53,015 nucleotides of DNA from Pseudomonas fluorescens. Lineage in GTDB: Bacteria > Pseudomonadota > Gammaproteobacteria > Pseudomonadales > Pseudomonadaceae. A program made the position numbers and the translations under genes. Of this stretch, positions 8,715 through 16,410 are shown one piece after another (the first letter of the stretch is position 1; the number at the start of each line of letters is the position of its first letter). The notes under the pieces were generated by a model, which ran no database searches, was not told where the DNA came from, and saw nothing but the letters and a program-made list of their open reading frames with translations. Location of the stretch: NCBI RefSeq assembly GCF_018614775.1, contig NZ_JAGGOF010000088.1, positions 1-53,015 of the forward strand, read 5' to 3'.

Positions 8715-11700
8715 TCAAGCCTTGGGCAATGGCGCAAACAGTGCTTCGATATCGCTTTGCTCCAACGTCCACCCGCCCGTGGTTCCGCCATCCAGCACAC
8801 TGCCCACCAACGCGGCTTTCTCCTGCTGGAGTGCCTGGATCTTTTCTTCCACCGTACCCCGGGCAATCAGCTTGTACACGAATACCGGTTTGTCCTGCCC
8901 AATCCGGTAAGCACGATCGGTCGCCTGATTTTCCACCGCCGGGTTCCACCACGGATCGAAATGGATCACCGTATCGGCCGCTGTCAGGTTGAGTCCCGTG
9001 CCACCCGCTTTCAGGCTGATGAGAAACAGTGACACCTTGCCACTCTGGAAATCCCTCACCGGCGTACGGCGATCAGTGGTCTGGCCGGTCAGCAACGAAT
9101 AAGCCAGGCCGCGCTGGCAAAGCTCCTCTTCAATCAATGCGAGCATCGAGGTGAACTGGGAGAACAGCAGAATTTTGCGCCCTTCGCTGAGCAGCTCTTC
9201 GAGCATTTCCATCAAGCTGGTCAATTTGCCGCTGCCGGAACGCAGGGCCTTGGCCGTCAGCGTCGTGGTGTTGAGCAACCGCAGGTCACAGCAAACCTGG
9301 CGCAACTTGAGCAATGCATCAAGGATGATGATCTGGCTGCGGGCCACACCACTACGGGCAATTTCGTCGCGCACCTTCTTGTCCATGGCCACGCGCACGG
9401 TTTCGTAGACGTCACGCTGCCCGTCGCCGAGATCGACCCAGTGGACAATTTCGGTCTTGGGCGGCAGCTCGGTCGCGACCTGTTCCTTTTTGCGCCGCAG
9501 CAGAAACGGCTTGATTCGAGCCGCCAGGTGCCGCATTCGCTCGCTGTTGCCATGCTTTTCGATTGGAGTCCGGTAGTCCCGGTTGAAGGTTTTGCTGTCT
9601 CCCAGCCAACCGGGCAACAGGAAATGGAACAACGACCAGAGTTCACCCAAGTGATTTTCCAGCGGCGTACCCGTCAGGCACAGACGCTGCCAGGCCTTGA
9701 GTTCACGAGCAGCCTGGGCGGCCTTGCTGGTGGGGTTCTTGATGTTCTGGGCTTCATCGAGAATCAGCACACTCCAGGCTTGGGGCTGCAATACCTTCAA
9801 GTCCCGCGACAACAAGGCATAGGTCGTCAACACCAGATCGTACTGCGCAAGGCTGGCAAAATCTTTTTGCCGCGCCGCGCCGTGCAACGCCAGAACCTTG
9901 AGCTGTGGGGTAAAGCGTGCTGCCTCGTCGAGCCAATTGGGAATCAGGCTGGTGGGCATGACTGCCAGCGCCGGGATGTCCAGGTGTCCGGCTTGCTTCT
10001 CGCACAACAGGTGAGCCAGGGTCTGAAGCGTCTTGCCCAGGCCCATGTCATCGCCCAGGATCCCACCGACTTCCAGCTCCCCCAGCGTCTGCATCCAGTT
10101 GAGCCCTTCGAGCTGGTAAGGTCGCAGAACGGCCATGAGCCCTTCGGGTGCAGGAACATGCACATGGGTCGACTCACGCAAGCGTTTTGCGAACGTACGC
10201 AGTCGCTCCCCGCCATTCCATTCCAGCGGCATACCGTCGAGCGCATCCAGCCTGGCCGCATCGAAGGCATTCAGACGTATCGAGTCGCCCCGATGCTCCT
10301 TCATATACAACTCGCCAAGTGTCGCCATCAACGGCTTCACCCGTCCATACGGCAACGCAACCTTCACGCCGGGGCCGGCCATGAGTTTCCCGCCGTTGAG
10401 ATCGATCAGCATCAACTGGTCATCTTTACGCTGATCCAGGTAGGCCGGATCCATCATCTGTGCATTGGTGCGAAGCAAATTGAGCAGGATGGGCAGTAGA
10501 CTGCGCCGCTCCCCATTGACGATGATGCCCAACTGCAGATCGAACCATTCCCGACCGGGCGATTCCTCGATATCCGCGTACAACGCGTCTACGGGCTGAA
10601 GATTGAAATGGAAGCCGTCTTCGATATCGATCTGCCAATTGGCCGCGCGCAGTTGCTCAAGCCCTTTGTCAACGAACGCCAGCCAAGCCGCATCATCAGG
10701 CAGTTGAAGGCGCTCGCCCACACTGTCTGCCAGCGCAAGGCTCTGACGACTGGCCCTTTTGAAACCGAATTTGCGCAGGACTTTGCGCAACGCCTGTTCA
10801 GCTTCCGGCTTGCGTTGGATACGCAAGGTCTCCGTGCCAGACAGGATCGATACCTCAGTGGAAGCTTTTTCGTGAGCGACATGACCGTCATAAGTAAAGG
10901 TCAATGCTGCGCGATGCTCCGGGGCGGAGCGCCAATGACTGTAGGAAATATAACTGCCCAAGGTAAGAACCGGCTGCGGCTCGACATCGTCGATGACCCG
11001 CTCCGTCAATTCTTTCGGCGGCGGTATCTGCCGGTCCAGCGCATTGAGCCGATGACTGAACAACCCCGCGTGGCGCGCCGGAATTTCTGGAGCAAGGCAC
11101 AAATGGCCCGCCAACCCATCATCCATCTCGTAGGCCAACGGCCCAAGTTCACCGCGTGCGACATCCAGATAATAAAGCGGCTCAAGCGGCAAAACGCTCT
11201 CCAGCACTTGAGCGTGGCTTTGCCACTGGGGTCGGTAATTACCATTGGGTTGCTCTGCCCAGAAGAACTGGGCAGGTCGCTCGGGTCCGGCAATCAGTGG
11301 TTGTAGTGGATCGAACGCGAGGAACAGGCGAGAGGACTGTAACGCAAGCGCCAACGCCTGGGCACCGTTGCGCCCCCGCAGCGGATAATTGCTCGAAGGG
11401 CTGCGAAAATCGTGACCGATGGCCAACAGCCGACCGATCTTCATGTCGATATCGGTTACAAAACCCGGCATTCGAACCAGCATGTCTGCAAGTGCATGGA
11501 ACGCTTGCAGATCCTGAGGCTTACCTTCGTCCAGTTGATGCCCTTTGAACAGTCCCAGCGTCCAAACGCCGGAAGGCTTGTTTTCCTTGAGCCTATAGAA
11601 AATCCGCACATCGGCGCTTTTTTCAGCGAGCAACGAATCGGAGCGCTGAAGAGGAATTTTCTGAATCCAGTTTTCAAGCTCGCTGCCCAGACGCTCGCCG

Positions 11701-12020
11701 CCGGGGCAGTCCTGCAACGCGCTCTCATTCCCCGATAAATAGAACATAACGGCAGCGCAATGCTTGCAATCACCGCCAACCGGACAAGAGCATTCGTAAC
11801 TGATTTGGTCATCACCGCGATAACGAATGAGTTCGATAACCTGCTGATAGACGTTTCTGCCGGAACCCCGACATTCGGCCAGGATTGATCGCTCGGTCAC
11901 TTCCAGGATCCGGATCCGATTTTCATCGGCGTAATCGAACCCCCTAGCGAGTTCACGCTGACCGAACGACTCCAACCACTCGCAATCGTCCTCGAGAAAT
12001 TCTGCAATCGAGTTCGTCAT
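8715..12020 (-). CDS. SNF2-family helicase with SWIM zinc finger, long paralogue (1101 aa)
   Basis: This is a second SNF2 translocase, clearly paralogous to the gene at 5844-8537. Shared stretches include QLEGLNWMQTLGELEVGGIL, DDMGLGKTLQTLAH (Walker A near residue 655), DEAQNIKNPTSKAAQAAREL, and HFDPWWNPAVENQATDRAYR followed by IGQ. The SWIM finger is C77-x-C79 and C85-x-H87. It is 204 residues longer, mostly between the SWIM finger and the middle region (about residues 105-390), where it has extra sequence including GLFSHRLNALDRQIPPPKEL. It starts 9 nt after the nagZ stop, so it should be cotranscribed with nagZ. The two helicases converge with 177 bp between their ends. The function is not established. 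Confidence 0.9.
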   Translation of the reverse strand: MTNSIAEFLEDDCEWLESFGQRELARGFDYADENRIRILEVTERSILAECRGSGRNVYQQVIELIRYRGDDQISYECSCPVGGDCKHCAAVMFYLSGNESALQDCPGGERLGSELENWIQKIPLQRSDSLLAEKSADVRIFYRLKENKPSGVWTLGLFKGHQLDEGKPQDLQAFHALADMLVRMPGFVTDIDMKIGRLLAIGHDFRSPSSNYPLRGRNGAQALALALQSSRLFLAFDPLQPLIAGPERPAQFFWAEQPNGNYRPQWQSHAQVLESVLPLEPLYYLDVARGELGPLAYEMDDGLAGHLCLAPEIPARHAGLFSHRLNALDRQIPPPKELTERVIDDVEPQPVLTLGSYISYSHWRSAPEHRAALTFTYDGHVAHEKASTEVSILSGTETLRIQRKPEAEQALRKVLRKFGFKRASRQSLALADSVGERLQLPDDAAWLAFVDKGLEQLRAANWQIDIEDGFHFNLQPVDALYADIEESPGREWFDLQLGIIVNGERRSLLPILLNLLRTNAQMMDPAYLDQRKDDQLMLIDLNGGKLMAGPGVKVALPYGRVKPLMATLGELYMKEHRGDSIRLNAFDAARLDALDGMPLEWNGGERLRTFAKRLRESTHVHVPAPEGLMAVLRPYQLEGLNWMQTLGELEVGGILGDDMGLGKTLQTLAHLLCEKQAGHLDIPALAVMPTSLIPNWLDEAARFTPQLKVLALHGAARQKDFASLAQYDLVLTTYALLSRDLKVLQPQAWSVLILDEAQNIKNPTSKAAQAARELKAWQRLCLTGTPLENHLGELWSLFHFLLPGWLGDSKTFNRDYRTPIEKHGNSERMRHLAARIKPFLLRRKKEQVATELPPKTEIVHWVDLGDGQRDVYETVRVAMDKKVRDEIARSGVARSQIIILDALLKLRQVCCDLRLLNTTTLTAKALRSGSGKLTSLMEMLEELLSEGRKILLFSQFTSMLALIEEELCQRGLAYSLLTGQTTDRRTPVRDFQSGKVSLFLISLKAGGTGLNLTAADTVIHFDPWWNPAVENQATDRAYRIGQDKPVFVYKLIARGTVEEKIQALQQEKAALVGSVLDGGTTGGWTLEQSDIEALFAPLPKA

Positions 12021-12029
12021 CGGGATACC

Positions 12030-13040
12030 TTAATCAATCAATTGCGCGGCTCTCAGCGCGCCAACCGCCGTCAGCCAGCGAGGATCCTGGCGGTACTCGG
12101 TGGAAGCGAAGCCCTGGCCGCGCATGCGTGCGATCCGCACCGAAGGTCGGATCTTCAGGCGCTGGGCGGCACCCAAGGCCAGCTCCGCGGCAGCGCGATC
12201 GTTGCACACCAGGCCCATGTCGCAGCCGGCGGTCAACGCGGCTTCGATACGACTGGCGGCATCGCCGACCACATGGGCGCCGGCCATCGACAGGTCATCA
12301 CTGAAGATGACGCCATCAAACTGCAGCTCGCCACGCAGGATCTCCTGCAGCCAGCGTCGGGAAAATCCGGCCGGGCTGGGGTCAACCTGCGGATAAATGA
12401 CGTGGGCCGGCATGACGGCCGCGAGCTGTTTGCTGAGTTTGGCAAAAGGGACCAGGTCGTTGGCGCGGATCTGTTCGAGGCTGCGCTCGTCGTTGGGGAT
12501 CGCCACGTGGGAATCGGCTTCGGCCCAGCCATGCCCCGGGAAATGTTTGCCAGTGGCCGCCATACCGGCTGCGTTCATGCCGCGGATGAAAGCGCCGGCC
12601 AACAATGCAGCGCGCTCGGGATCCCCCTCAAAAGCACGACTGCCGACGACGGCACTGCGTTGATAATCGAGGTCCAGCACCGGGGCGAAACTCAGGTCCA
12701 GACCGACCGCCAGCACTTCAGTGGCCATGATCCAGCCACACTGCTCGGCCAGGTATTCGGCGTTGGGGTTGTCGGCAAGCGCACGCATGGCAGGCAAGCG
12801 CACGAATCCCTGGCGCAGGCGCTGGACCCGCCCGCCTTCCTGATCCACCGCCAGCAGCAGGTCGGGACGGATGGCGCGGATCGACGCACTCAGTTCACGC
12901 ACCTGACGCGGGTGCTCGATATTGCGGGCAAAAATGATCAGCCCGCCCACCTCTGGCTGACGCAACAGGTGGCGATCTTCGGCCGTCAGCCAGGTACCGG
13001 CGACGTCCACCATCAACGAGCCTTGCAGGCCAGCAGTCAT
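12030..13040 (-). CDS. nagZ: beta-N-acetylhexosaminidase NagZ
   Basis: NagZ is a cytosolic family 3 glycosidase that removes GlcNAc from anhydro-muropeptides in cell-wall recycling. In pseudomonads its product influences AmpR and AmpC induction. The 336-residue protein shows the family motif KHFPGHG (165-171), the mobile-loop His in DSH (about 176-178) and the nucleophile Asp in FSDDLSM (D248). The N-terminal VAGTWLTAEDRHLL and VDQEGGRVQR patterns are typical. Start at 13040 gives a full-length protein. It lies downstream of psrA on the same strand, with 171 nt between, and is followed after 9 nt by the long SWIM-SNF2 helicase. Confidence 0.95.
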   Translation of the reverse strand: MTAGLQGSLMVDVAGTWLTAEDRHLLRQPEVGGLIIFARNIEHPRQVRELSASIRAIRPDLLLAVDQEGGRVQRLRQGFVRLPAMRALADNPNAEYLAEQCGWIMATEVLAVGLDLSFAPVLDLDYQRSAVVGSRAFEGDPERAALLAGAFIRGMNAAGMAATGKHFPGHGWAEADSHVAIPNDERSLEQIRANDLVPFAKLSKQLAAVMPAHVIYPQVDPSPAGFSRRWLQEILRGELQFDGVIFSDDLSMAGAHVVGDAASRIEAALTAGCDMGLVCNDRAAAELALGAAQRLKIRPSVRIARMRGQGFASTEYRQDPRWLTAVGALRAAQLID

Positions 13041-13211
13041 AGGATTTCCTTGATAAAGATGAACCCGTGCGGCGGCACGCCGGCGCCCACGCCACCGGGG
13101 GCAACTCCCGCAAGGTCGTGGCTACGCAGTGGATGATAAAACGGATTCGAAACGAGAGTCGGCATGGGCCGCTAGCTTAGCGGATGTGGGCTGTCGCGCC
13201 CACCCGTGTCC

Positions 13212-13919
13212 TCAAGCCTTGGCAAGGGCCGGGGCTGATTTGCTGCGTGGACGCAATTGCGCGGCAGCCATGGCCTCATCGGTGACGCCAGTCTCGGCAC
13301 GCATGCCGGCGGCCAGGAACGGCACCATCAGGCGCATCACCTGCTCAATGGAGGTGTTCACGCCAAAATCGGTTTCCGCGATGGCCCGCAGGGCCTTGAT
13401 ACCGGACATGCTGAATGCCGCAGCGCCGAGCATGAAGTGCACGCGCCAGAACAGCTCGATAGGTGGAATGCGCGGCGCCGCCTCATTGACCAGCAGCATG
13501 TAGCGGCGGAACACCTTGCCGTACATGTCTTCCAGGTAACGCCGCAAGTGGCCCTGGCTCTGACTGAAGGCCAGGCCCAACAGGCGCATGAAGATCGACA
13601 AGTCGTTGCCGCTGCGCGGTTGCACGACCAGGGCTTGTTCGACCAGGATTTCCAGGAGTTCTTCCAGGGTCGGCTTGACGTCAGGCTTGGCCTGGCGTCG
13701 CTCCAACTCACGGTCGAGGCTCAGGCAAAACGGCCCGAGGAAGCGCGAGAACACGGCCTGGATCAAGGCCTTTTTCGAACCGAAGTGATAGTTCACCGCC
13801 GCCAGGTTGACCCCTGCCTTGCTGGTGATCAGGCGCAACGAGGTTTCGGCGAAACCTTTTTCCGCGAACAGTTGCTCGGCAGCATCGAGAATGCGTTCAA
13901 CGGTTTCCGACTGGGCCAT
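13212..13919 (-). CDS. psrA: TetR-family fatty-acid-responsive regulator PsrA
   Basis: PsrA is a TetR-type regulator that senses long-chain fatty acids, represses fad genes and its own gene, and activates rpoS in pseudomonads. The protein is 235 residues from the ATG at 13919 (MAQSETVERILDAAEQLF). An in-frame upstream start at 13937 would overlap the operator and is less likely. The N-terminal helix-turn-helix is seen in SLRLITSKAGVNLAAVNYHF followed by GSKKAL. The C-terminal ligand domain follows. It is divergent from lexA, the classic Pseudomonas arrangement. Two palindromes matching the PsrA consensus lie 16-42 nt upstream of the start, consistent with autorepression. Its known target fadBA is also in this window. 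Confidence 0.95.
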   Translation of the reverse strand: MAQSETVERILDAAEQLFAEKGFAETSLRLITSKAGVNLAAVNYHFGSKKALIQAVFSRFLGPFCLSLDRELERRQAKPDVKPTLEELLEILVEQALVVQPRSGNDLSIFMRLLGLAFSQSQGHLRRYLEDMYGKVFRRYMLLVNEAAPRIPPIELFWRVHFMLGAAAFSMSGIKALRAIAETDFGVNTSIEQVMRLMVPFLAAGMRAETGVTDEAMAAAQLRPRSKSAPALAKA

Positions 13920-13934
13920 GGCTACTCCGCCTGA

Positions 13935-13961
13935 CAAACACTTGTTTGAAACATACGTTTC
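13935..13961. promoter_or_regulatory. two overlapping PsrA operator palindromes
   Basis: CAAACACTTGTTTG (13935-13948) and GAAACATACGTTTC (13948-13961) both fit the published PsrA motif (G/C)AAAC-N2-4-GTTT(G/C), each with a 4-nt spacer. They share base 13948. They sit just upstream of psrA in the psrA-lexA divergent region, so PsrA binding should control its own gene. Confidence 0.85.
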
Positions 13962-14103
13962 AGCCTTTGGCTTGTCAAGTCCGCCGGGGCGTTTTGCGAA
14001 CGCCCGGTCAGCTATTTAACCACACCTTCCGGTGGGCTGTAGCGATGCCGCATCCGACCGTCCGGCGCCTGATGGAAAAAGGAGGATTGCCAAGTGGCCT
14101 CCA

Positions 14104-14119
14104 CTGTATATAATCCCAG
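14104..14119 (+). promoter_or_regulatory. SOS (LexA) box 1 of lexA
   Basis: CTGTATATAATCCCAG fits the LexA consensus CTG-N10-CAG with an AT-rich centre. It lies 30 nt upstream of the lexA start and probably overlaps the promoter. Confidence 0.9.
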
Positions 14120-14122
14120 TCA

Positions 14123-14138
14123 CTGTATAAAAAGACAG
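14123..14138 (+). promoter_or_regulatory. SOS (LexA) box 2 of lexA
   Basis: CTGTATAAAAAGACAG is a second perfect CTG-N10-CAG box, 3 nt after the first and 10 nt before the lexA ATG. Tandem boxes predict tight autoregulation of the lexA-sulA operon. Confidence 0.92.
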
Positions 14139-14148
14139 AGCGATCAAT

Positions 14149-14757
14149 ATGCTAAAGCTGACGCCACGCCAAGCAGAGATTCTGGCCTTCATCAAACGTT
14201 GTCTCGAAGACAACGGCTACCCGCCGACCCGTGCAGAAATCGCTCAGGAACTGGGTTTCAAGTCTCCCAACGCGGCTGAGGAACACCTCAAGGCGCTGGC
14301 CCGCAAGGGCGCAATCGAAATGACGCCGGGGGCATCCCGTGGCATTCGCATCCCTGGCTTCGAAGCCAAGGCCGACGAAACCACCCTCCCGATCATCGGC
14401 CGCGTCGCGGCAGGCGCTCCCATCCTTGCCCAGCAACATGTCGAGGAGTCGTGCAACATCAATCCTTCATTCTTCCACCCGCGAGCTGACTACCTGCTTC
14501 GCGTGCATGGCATGAGCATGAAGGACATCGGCATCTTCGACGGCGACCTTCTGGCCGTTCACACCACCCGCGAAGCCCGCAATGGCCAGATCGTGGTAGC
14601 ACGGATCGGCGATGAAGTGACCGTCAAGCGCTTCAAGCGCGATGGCAGCAAGGTCTGGCTGATTGCCGAGAACCCCGAGTTCGCGCCCATCGAAGTAAAC
14701 CTGAAAGATCAGGACATGGTCATCGAAGGCTTGAGTGTCGGCGTCATACGCCGCTAA
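14149..14757 (+). CDS. lexA: SOS repressor LexA
   Basis: LexA represses DNA-damage genes and cleaves itself when RecA is activated. The 202-residue protein has the N-terminal winged helix (TPRQAEILAFIKRCLEDNGY, PTRAEIAQELGFKSPNAAEE). The cleavage bond is Ala88-Gly89 in GRVAAGAP. The serine-lysine dyad is S123 (HGMSMKD) and K160 (EVTVKRF). All key residues are intact. Two SOS boxes precede the start. sulA follows 10 nt after the stop with a strong ribosome binding site, so both form one SOS-induced operon. It is the first gene rightward of the shared psrA-lexA control region. Confidence 0.97.
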   Translation: MLKLTPRQAEILAFIKRCLEDNGYPPTRAEIAQELGFKSPNAAEEHLKALARKGAIEMTPGASRGIRIPGFEAKADETTLPIIGRVAAGAPILAQQHVEESCNINPSFFHPRADYLLRVHGMSMKDIGIFDGDLLAVHTTREARNGQIVVARIGDEVTVKRFKRDGSKVWLIAENPEFAPIEVNLKDQDMVIEGLSVGVIRR

Positions 14758-14767
14758 AGGAGGCTTT

Positions 14768-15241
14768 ATGCAGTTCCCTCACACCCCACAACACACACAA
14801 CTTCCGCTGTTCGAGGCATTTATGGCTCAACCGCTGGTTCCAGTCCTGAAAGAGGTCATCGAATCGCCTTGGGGCGTCGAACCCGAGGCTTTCAGCGAAC
14901 TGTCGTTACGGGGTGCAGCCGGGAATTGCCTGAATCTGCTGGCGCCGATCCTGCGAGAGCTGAGCCAGGAGCAGGACGCTCGCTGGTTGACACTGATCGC
15001 GCCACCGGCCAGCGTCACTCAGGCCTGGCTGCGGGACGCCGGCCTGAACCGTGAACGCATCCTGCTACTGCAACCGCGGGGCACGCAAAGCGCCCAGCAG
15101 TTGACCTGTGAAGCGTTGCGCCTGGGCCGTAGTCATACAGTGGTCAGCTGGCTCAATCCGTTGACCGCGACCGCCCGGCAACAGTTGATCAGCGCCGCCC
15201 GCACTGGGGACGCACAAAGCCTGAATATTCGATTGGGCTAA
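14768..15241 (+). CDS. sulA: SOS cell-division inhibitor SulA
   Basis: SulA blocks FtsZ polymerisation during the SOS response. The 157-residue protein starts at the ATG at 14768, which has AAAGGAGG just upstream; an earlier in-frame start would overlap lexA and lacks such a site. The core pattern WLTLIAPPASVTQAWLRDAG and the later RSHTVVSWLNPLTATARQQL are typical of Pseudomonas SulA. It sits directly behind lexA, so its expression is expected to follow the tandem SOS boxes. Confidence 0.93.
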   Translation: MQFPHTPQHTQLPLFEAFMAQPLVPVLKEVIESPWGVEPEAFSELSLRGAAGNCLNLLAPILRELSQEQDARWLTLIAPPASVTQAWLRDAGLNRERILLLQPRGTQSAQQLTCEALRLGRSHTVVSWLNPLTATARQQLISAARTGDAQSLNIRLG

Positions 15242-15253
15242 AACGAACGCAGG

Positions 15254-15276
15254 GCTTCTCCAGGGCAGAGAAGCCG
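15254..15276 (+). terminator. hairpin after sulA, possible terminator
   Basis: GGCTTCTC pairs with GAGAAGCC around a 7-nt loop, 12 nt after the sulA stop. There is no U tract after it, so it may be a weak or Rho-assisted terminator or only an RNA 3-prime end stabiliser. Confidence 0.4.
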
Positions 15277-15309
15277 GTCAGTACACTGCTGAAAGGCCGA
15301 CAAACGGGA

Positions 15310-15543
15310 TCAATGAAGAACCCGTGGCCCCTCTTCCTTGTTGAATTCGCCTTCAACCAGGCGTCCTGCCATCTGAACACCCACGCTCAGCATCGCCTTG
15401 GCGACTTCGACGTGCTGGCCTTGAAGGAACACCTTGGCGTCTTCAGAGAAGTTCAAGGTCACCAGGGAACCTTCATCCTCGGCCCTGCGCAGCTCGATGC
15501 GGCCATCGGGAAGTTCGACAATTTCTAGAAAGGACGTTGGCAT
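15310..15543 (-). CDS. small conserved Pseudomonas protein (77 aa)
   Basis: The protein begins MPTSFLEIVELPDGRIELRR from the ATG at 15543, the usual start of this family; the frame runs on to 15624 without support. It is a short acidic protein without signal peptide or membrane segment. It matches the position of PA3009 in the lexA-sulA-topA neighbourhood. Its function is unknown. It is convergent with sulA and is preceded on the same strand by the DUF6586 gene, 106 nt away. Confidence 0.8.
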   Translation of the reverse strand: MPTSFLEIVELPDGRIELRRAEDEGSLVTLNFSEDAKVFLQGQHVEVAKAMLSVGVQMAGRLVEGEFNKEEGPRVLH

Positions 15544-15649
15544 AAAAGTCTGTTCTCCACGAAAGGCGAGGATTATATAGTCATCGGAACGGCTTCGCTC
15601 GGTATCTTGACCAAGCGTTATCAACGAACGTAACGGGCCGAGGGAAAAC

Positions 15650-16174
15650 TCAGCACTCGTTCAACCCGTCGCGAAAGCGTATTGCCAGGCTCTTGAGGTG
15701 CTGCCGCCAGCTTTCCAGCTCCTCCCGGCTCAGTTCCTGCTCAGGTTCCTCTTCGTCCAGGTTGACCGCCATGATCAACGGCTGGGTCACGTCGCCCTTG
15801 GGCTTGTGCGGGGCTCGTGGCGGTTGGAAGAGCGCCGCGTGGGCGGCCAATAGCTTCGCAAGCCAGGTTTCCGGGTTATGCGCCAGCTCGACCATTTCGG
15901 CCAGCTCCGGAATCGCGATGGTTTCCAGCATTTCGCGGGTTAGTAACAGCTCGGCCCGCGCGGCATTCGCTTGTGGCAGACGATAGAAACCGGCGATTTC
16001 ATGGCACAACCCCAGCAACGCACCGTACAAATGAAACAGCGCGGATTCGCGTCCTGCCTGGAGCAGCGCCGGGGAATTCATCGCACGCCCGTCTTCAGCC
16101 CTGGTAAGCGCTTCGAGCGACAGGCCGGCGAAATAGATTTTCTGATTGGTACGGGTATAGAGTTCGTGGGCCAT
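15650..16174 (-). CDS. DUF6586-type conserved protein
   Basis: The 174-residue protein from the ATG at 16174 (MAHELYTRTNQKIYFAGLSL) is a helix-rich soluble protein conserved at this place in pseudomonads (PA3010 type). The C-terminal third has an acidic stretch (LDEEEPEQELSREELESW). No catalytic motif is visible, and the function is unknown. The DUF number is from memory and is the less certain part of this call. Confidence 0.75.
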   Translation of the reverse strand: MAHELYTRTNQKIYFAGLSLEALTRAEDGRAMNSPALLQAGRESALFHLYGALLGLCHEIAGFYRLPQANAARAELLLTREMLETIAIPELAEMVELAHNPETWLAKLLAAHAALFQPPRAPHKPKGDVTQPLIMAVNLDEEEPEQELSREELESWRQHLKSLAIRFRDGLNEC

Positions 16175-16278
16175 GGCGGCGTCTCCCCAACGAAATGAAA
16201 GCTTCACGCTAGTGCGACAGTGTCGTGGATCGACCGAGGCCCCGCAAGCCGAAAACAGTCAATCAAGGATCAAGCGTC

Positions 16279-16361
16279 CCCCTGCTCGCGATAGCGGTGT
16301 ATCAGTCGACATCGATGGTGACTGACACACCGCTATCGCGAGCAGGCTCGCTCCCACAGGG
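16279..16361. repeat. REPIN with truncated left arm
   Basis: The right REP is complete (CGCGAGCAGGCTCGCTCCCA), while the left arm begins only at CTGCTCGCG and has lost the outer part. The inner halves still pair (CTCGCGATAGCGGTGT with ACACCGCTATCGCGAG). It lies between topA and the DUF6586 gene. Confidence 0.85.
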
Positions 16362-16410
16362 GGTCCTGGTTGGCTGACAGGTGGGTGCCGGGGCACCCAC
16401 CCACAATCGA

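Noticed and set aside
5267..12020. Known phage-defence system containing SNF2 helicases
   Set aside because: No methyltransferase, nuclease or other partner gene of a named defence system lies next to the two helicases, so such a label is not justified.
13171..13185. CCGCTA-GCT-TAGCGG palindrome after psrA as a terminator
   Set aside because: There is no T tract on either strand and the stem is only 6 bp; a role is not supported.
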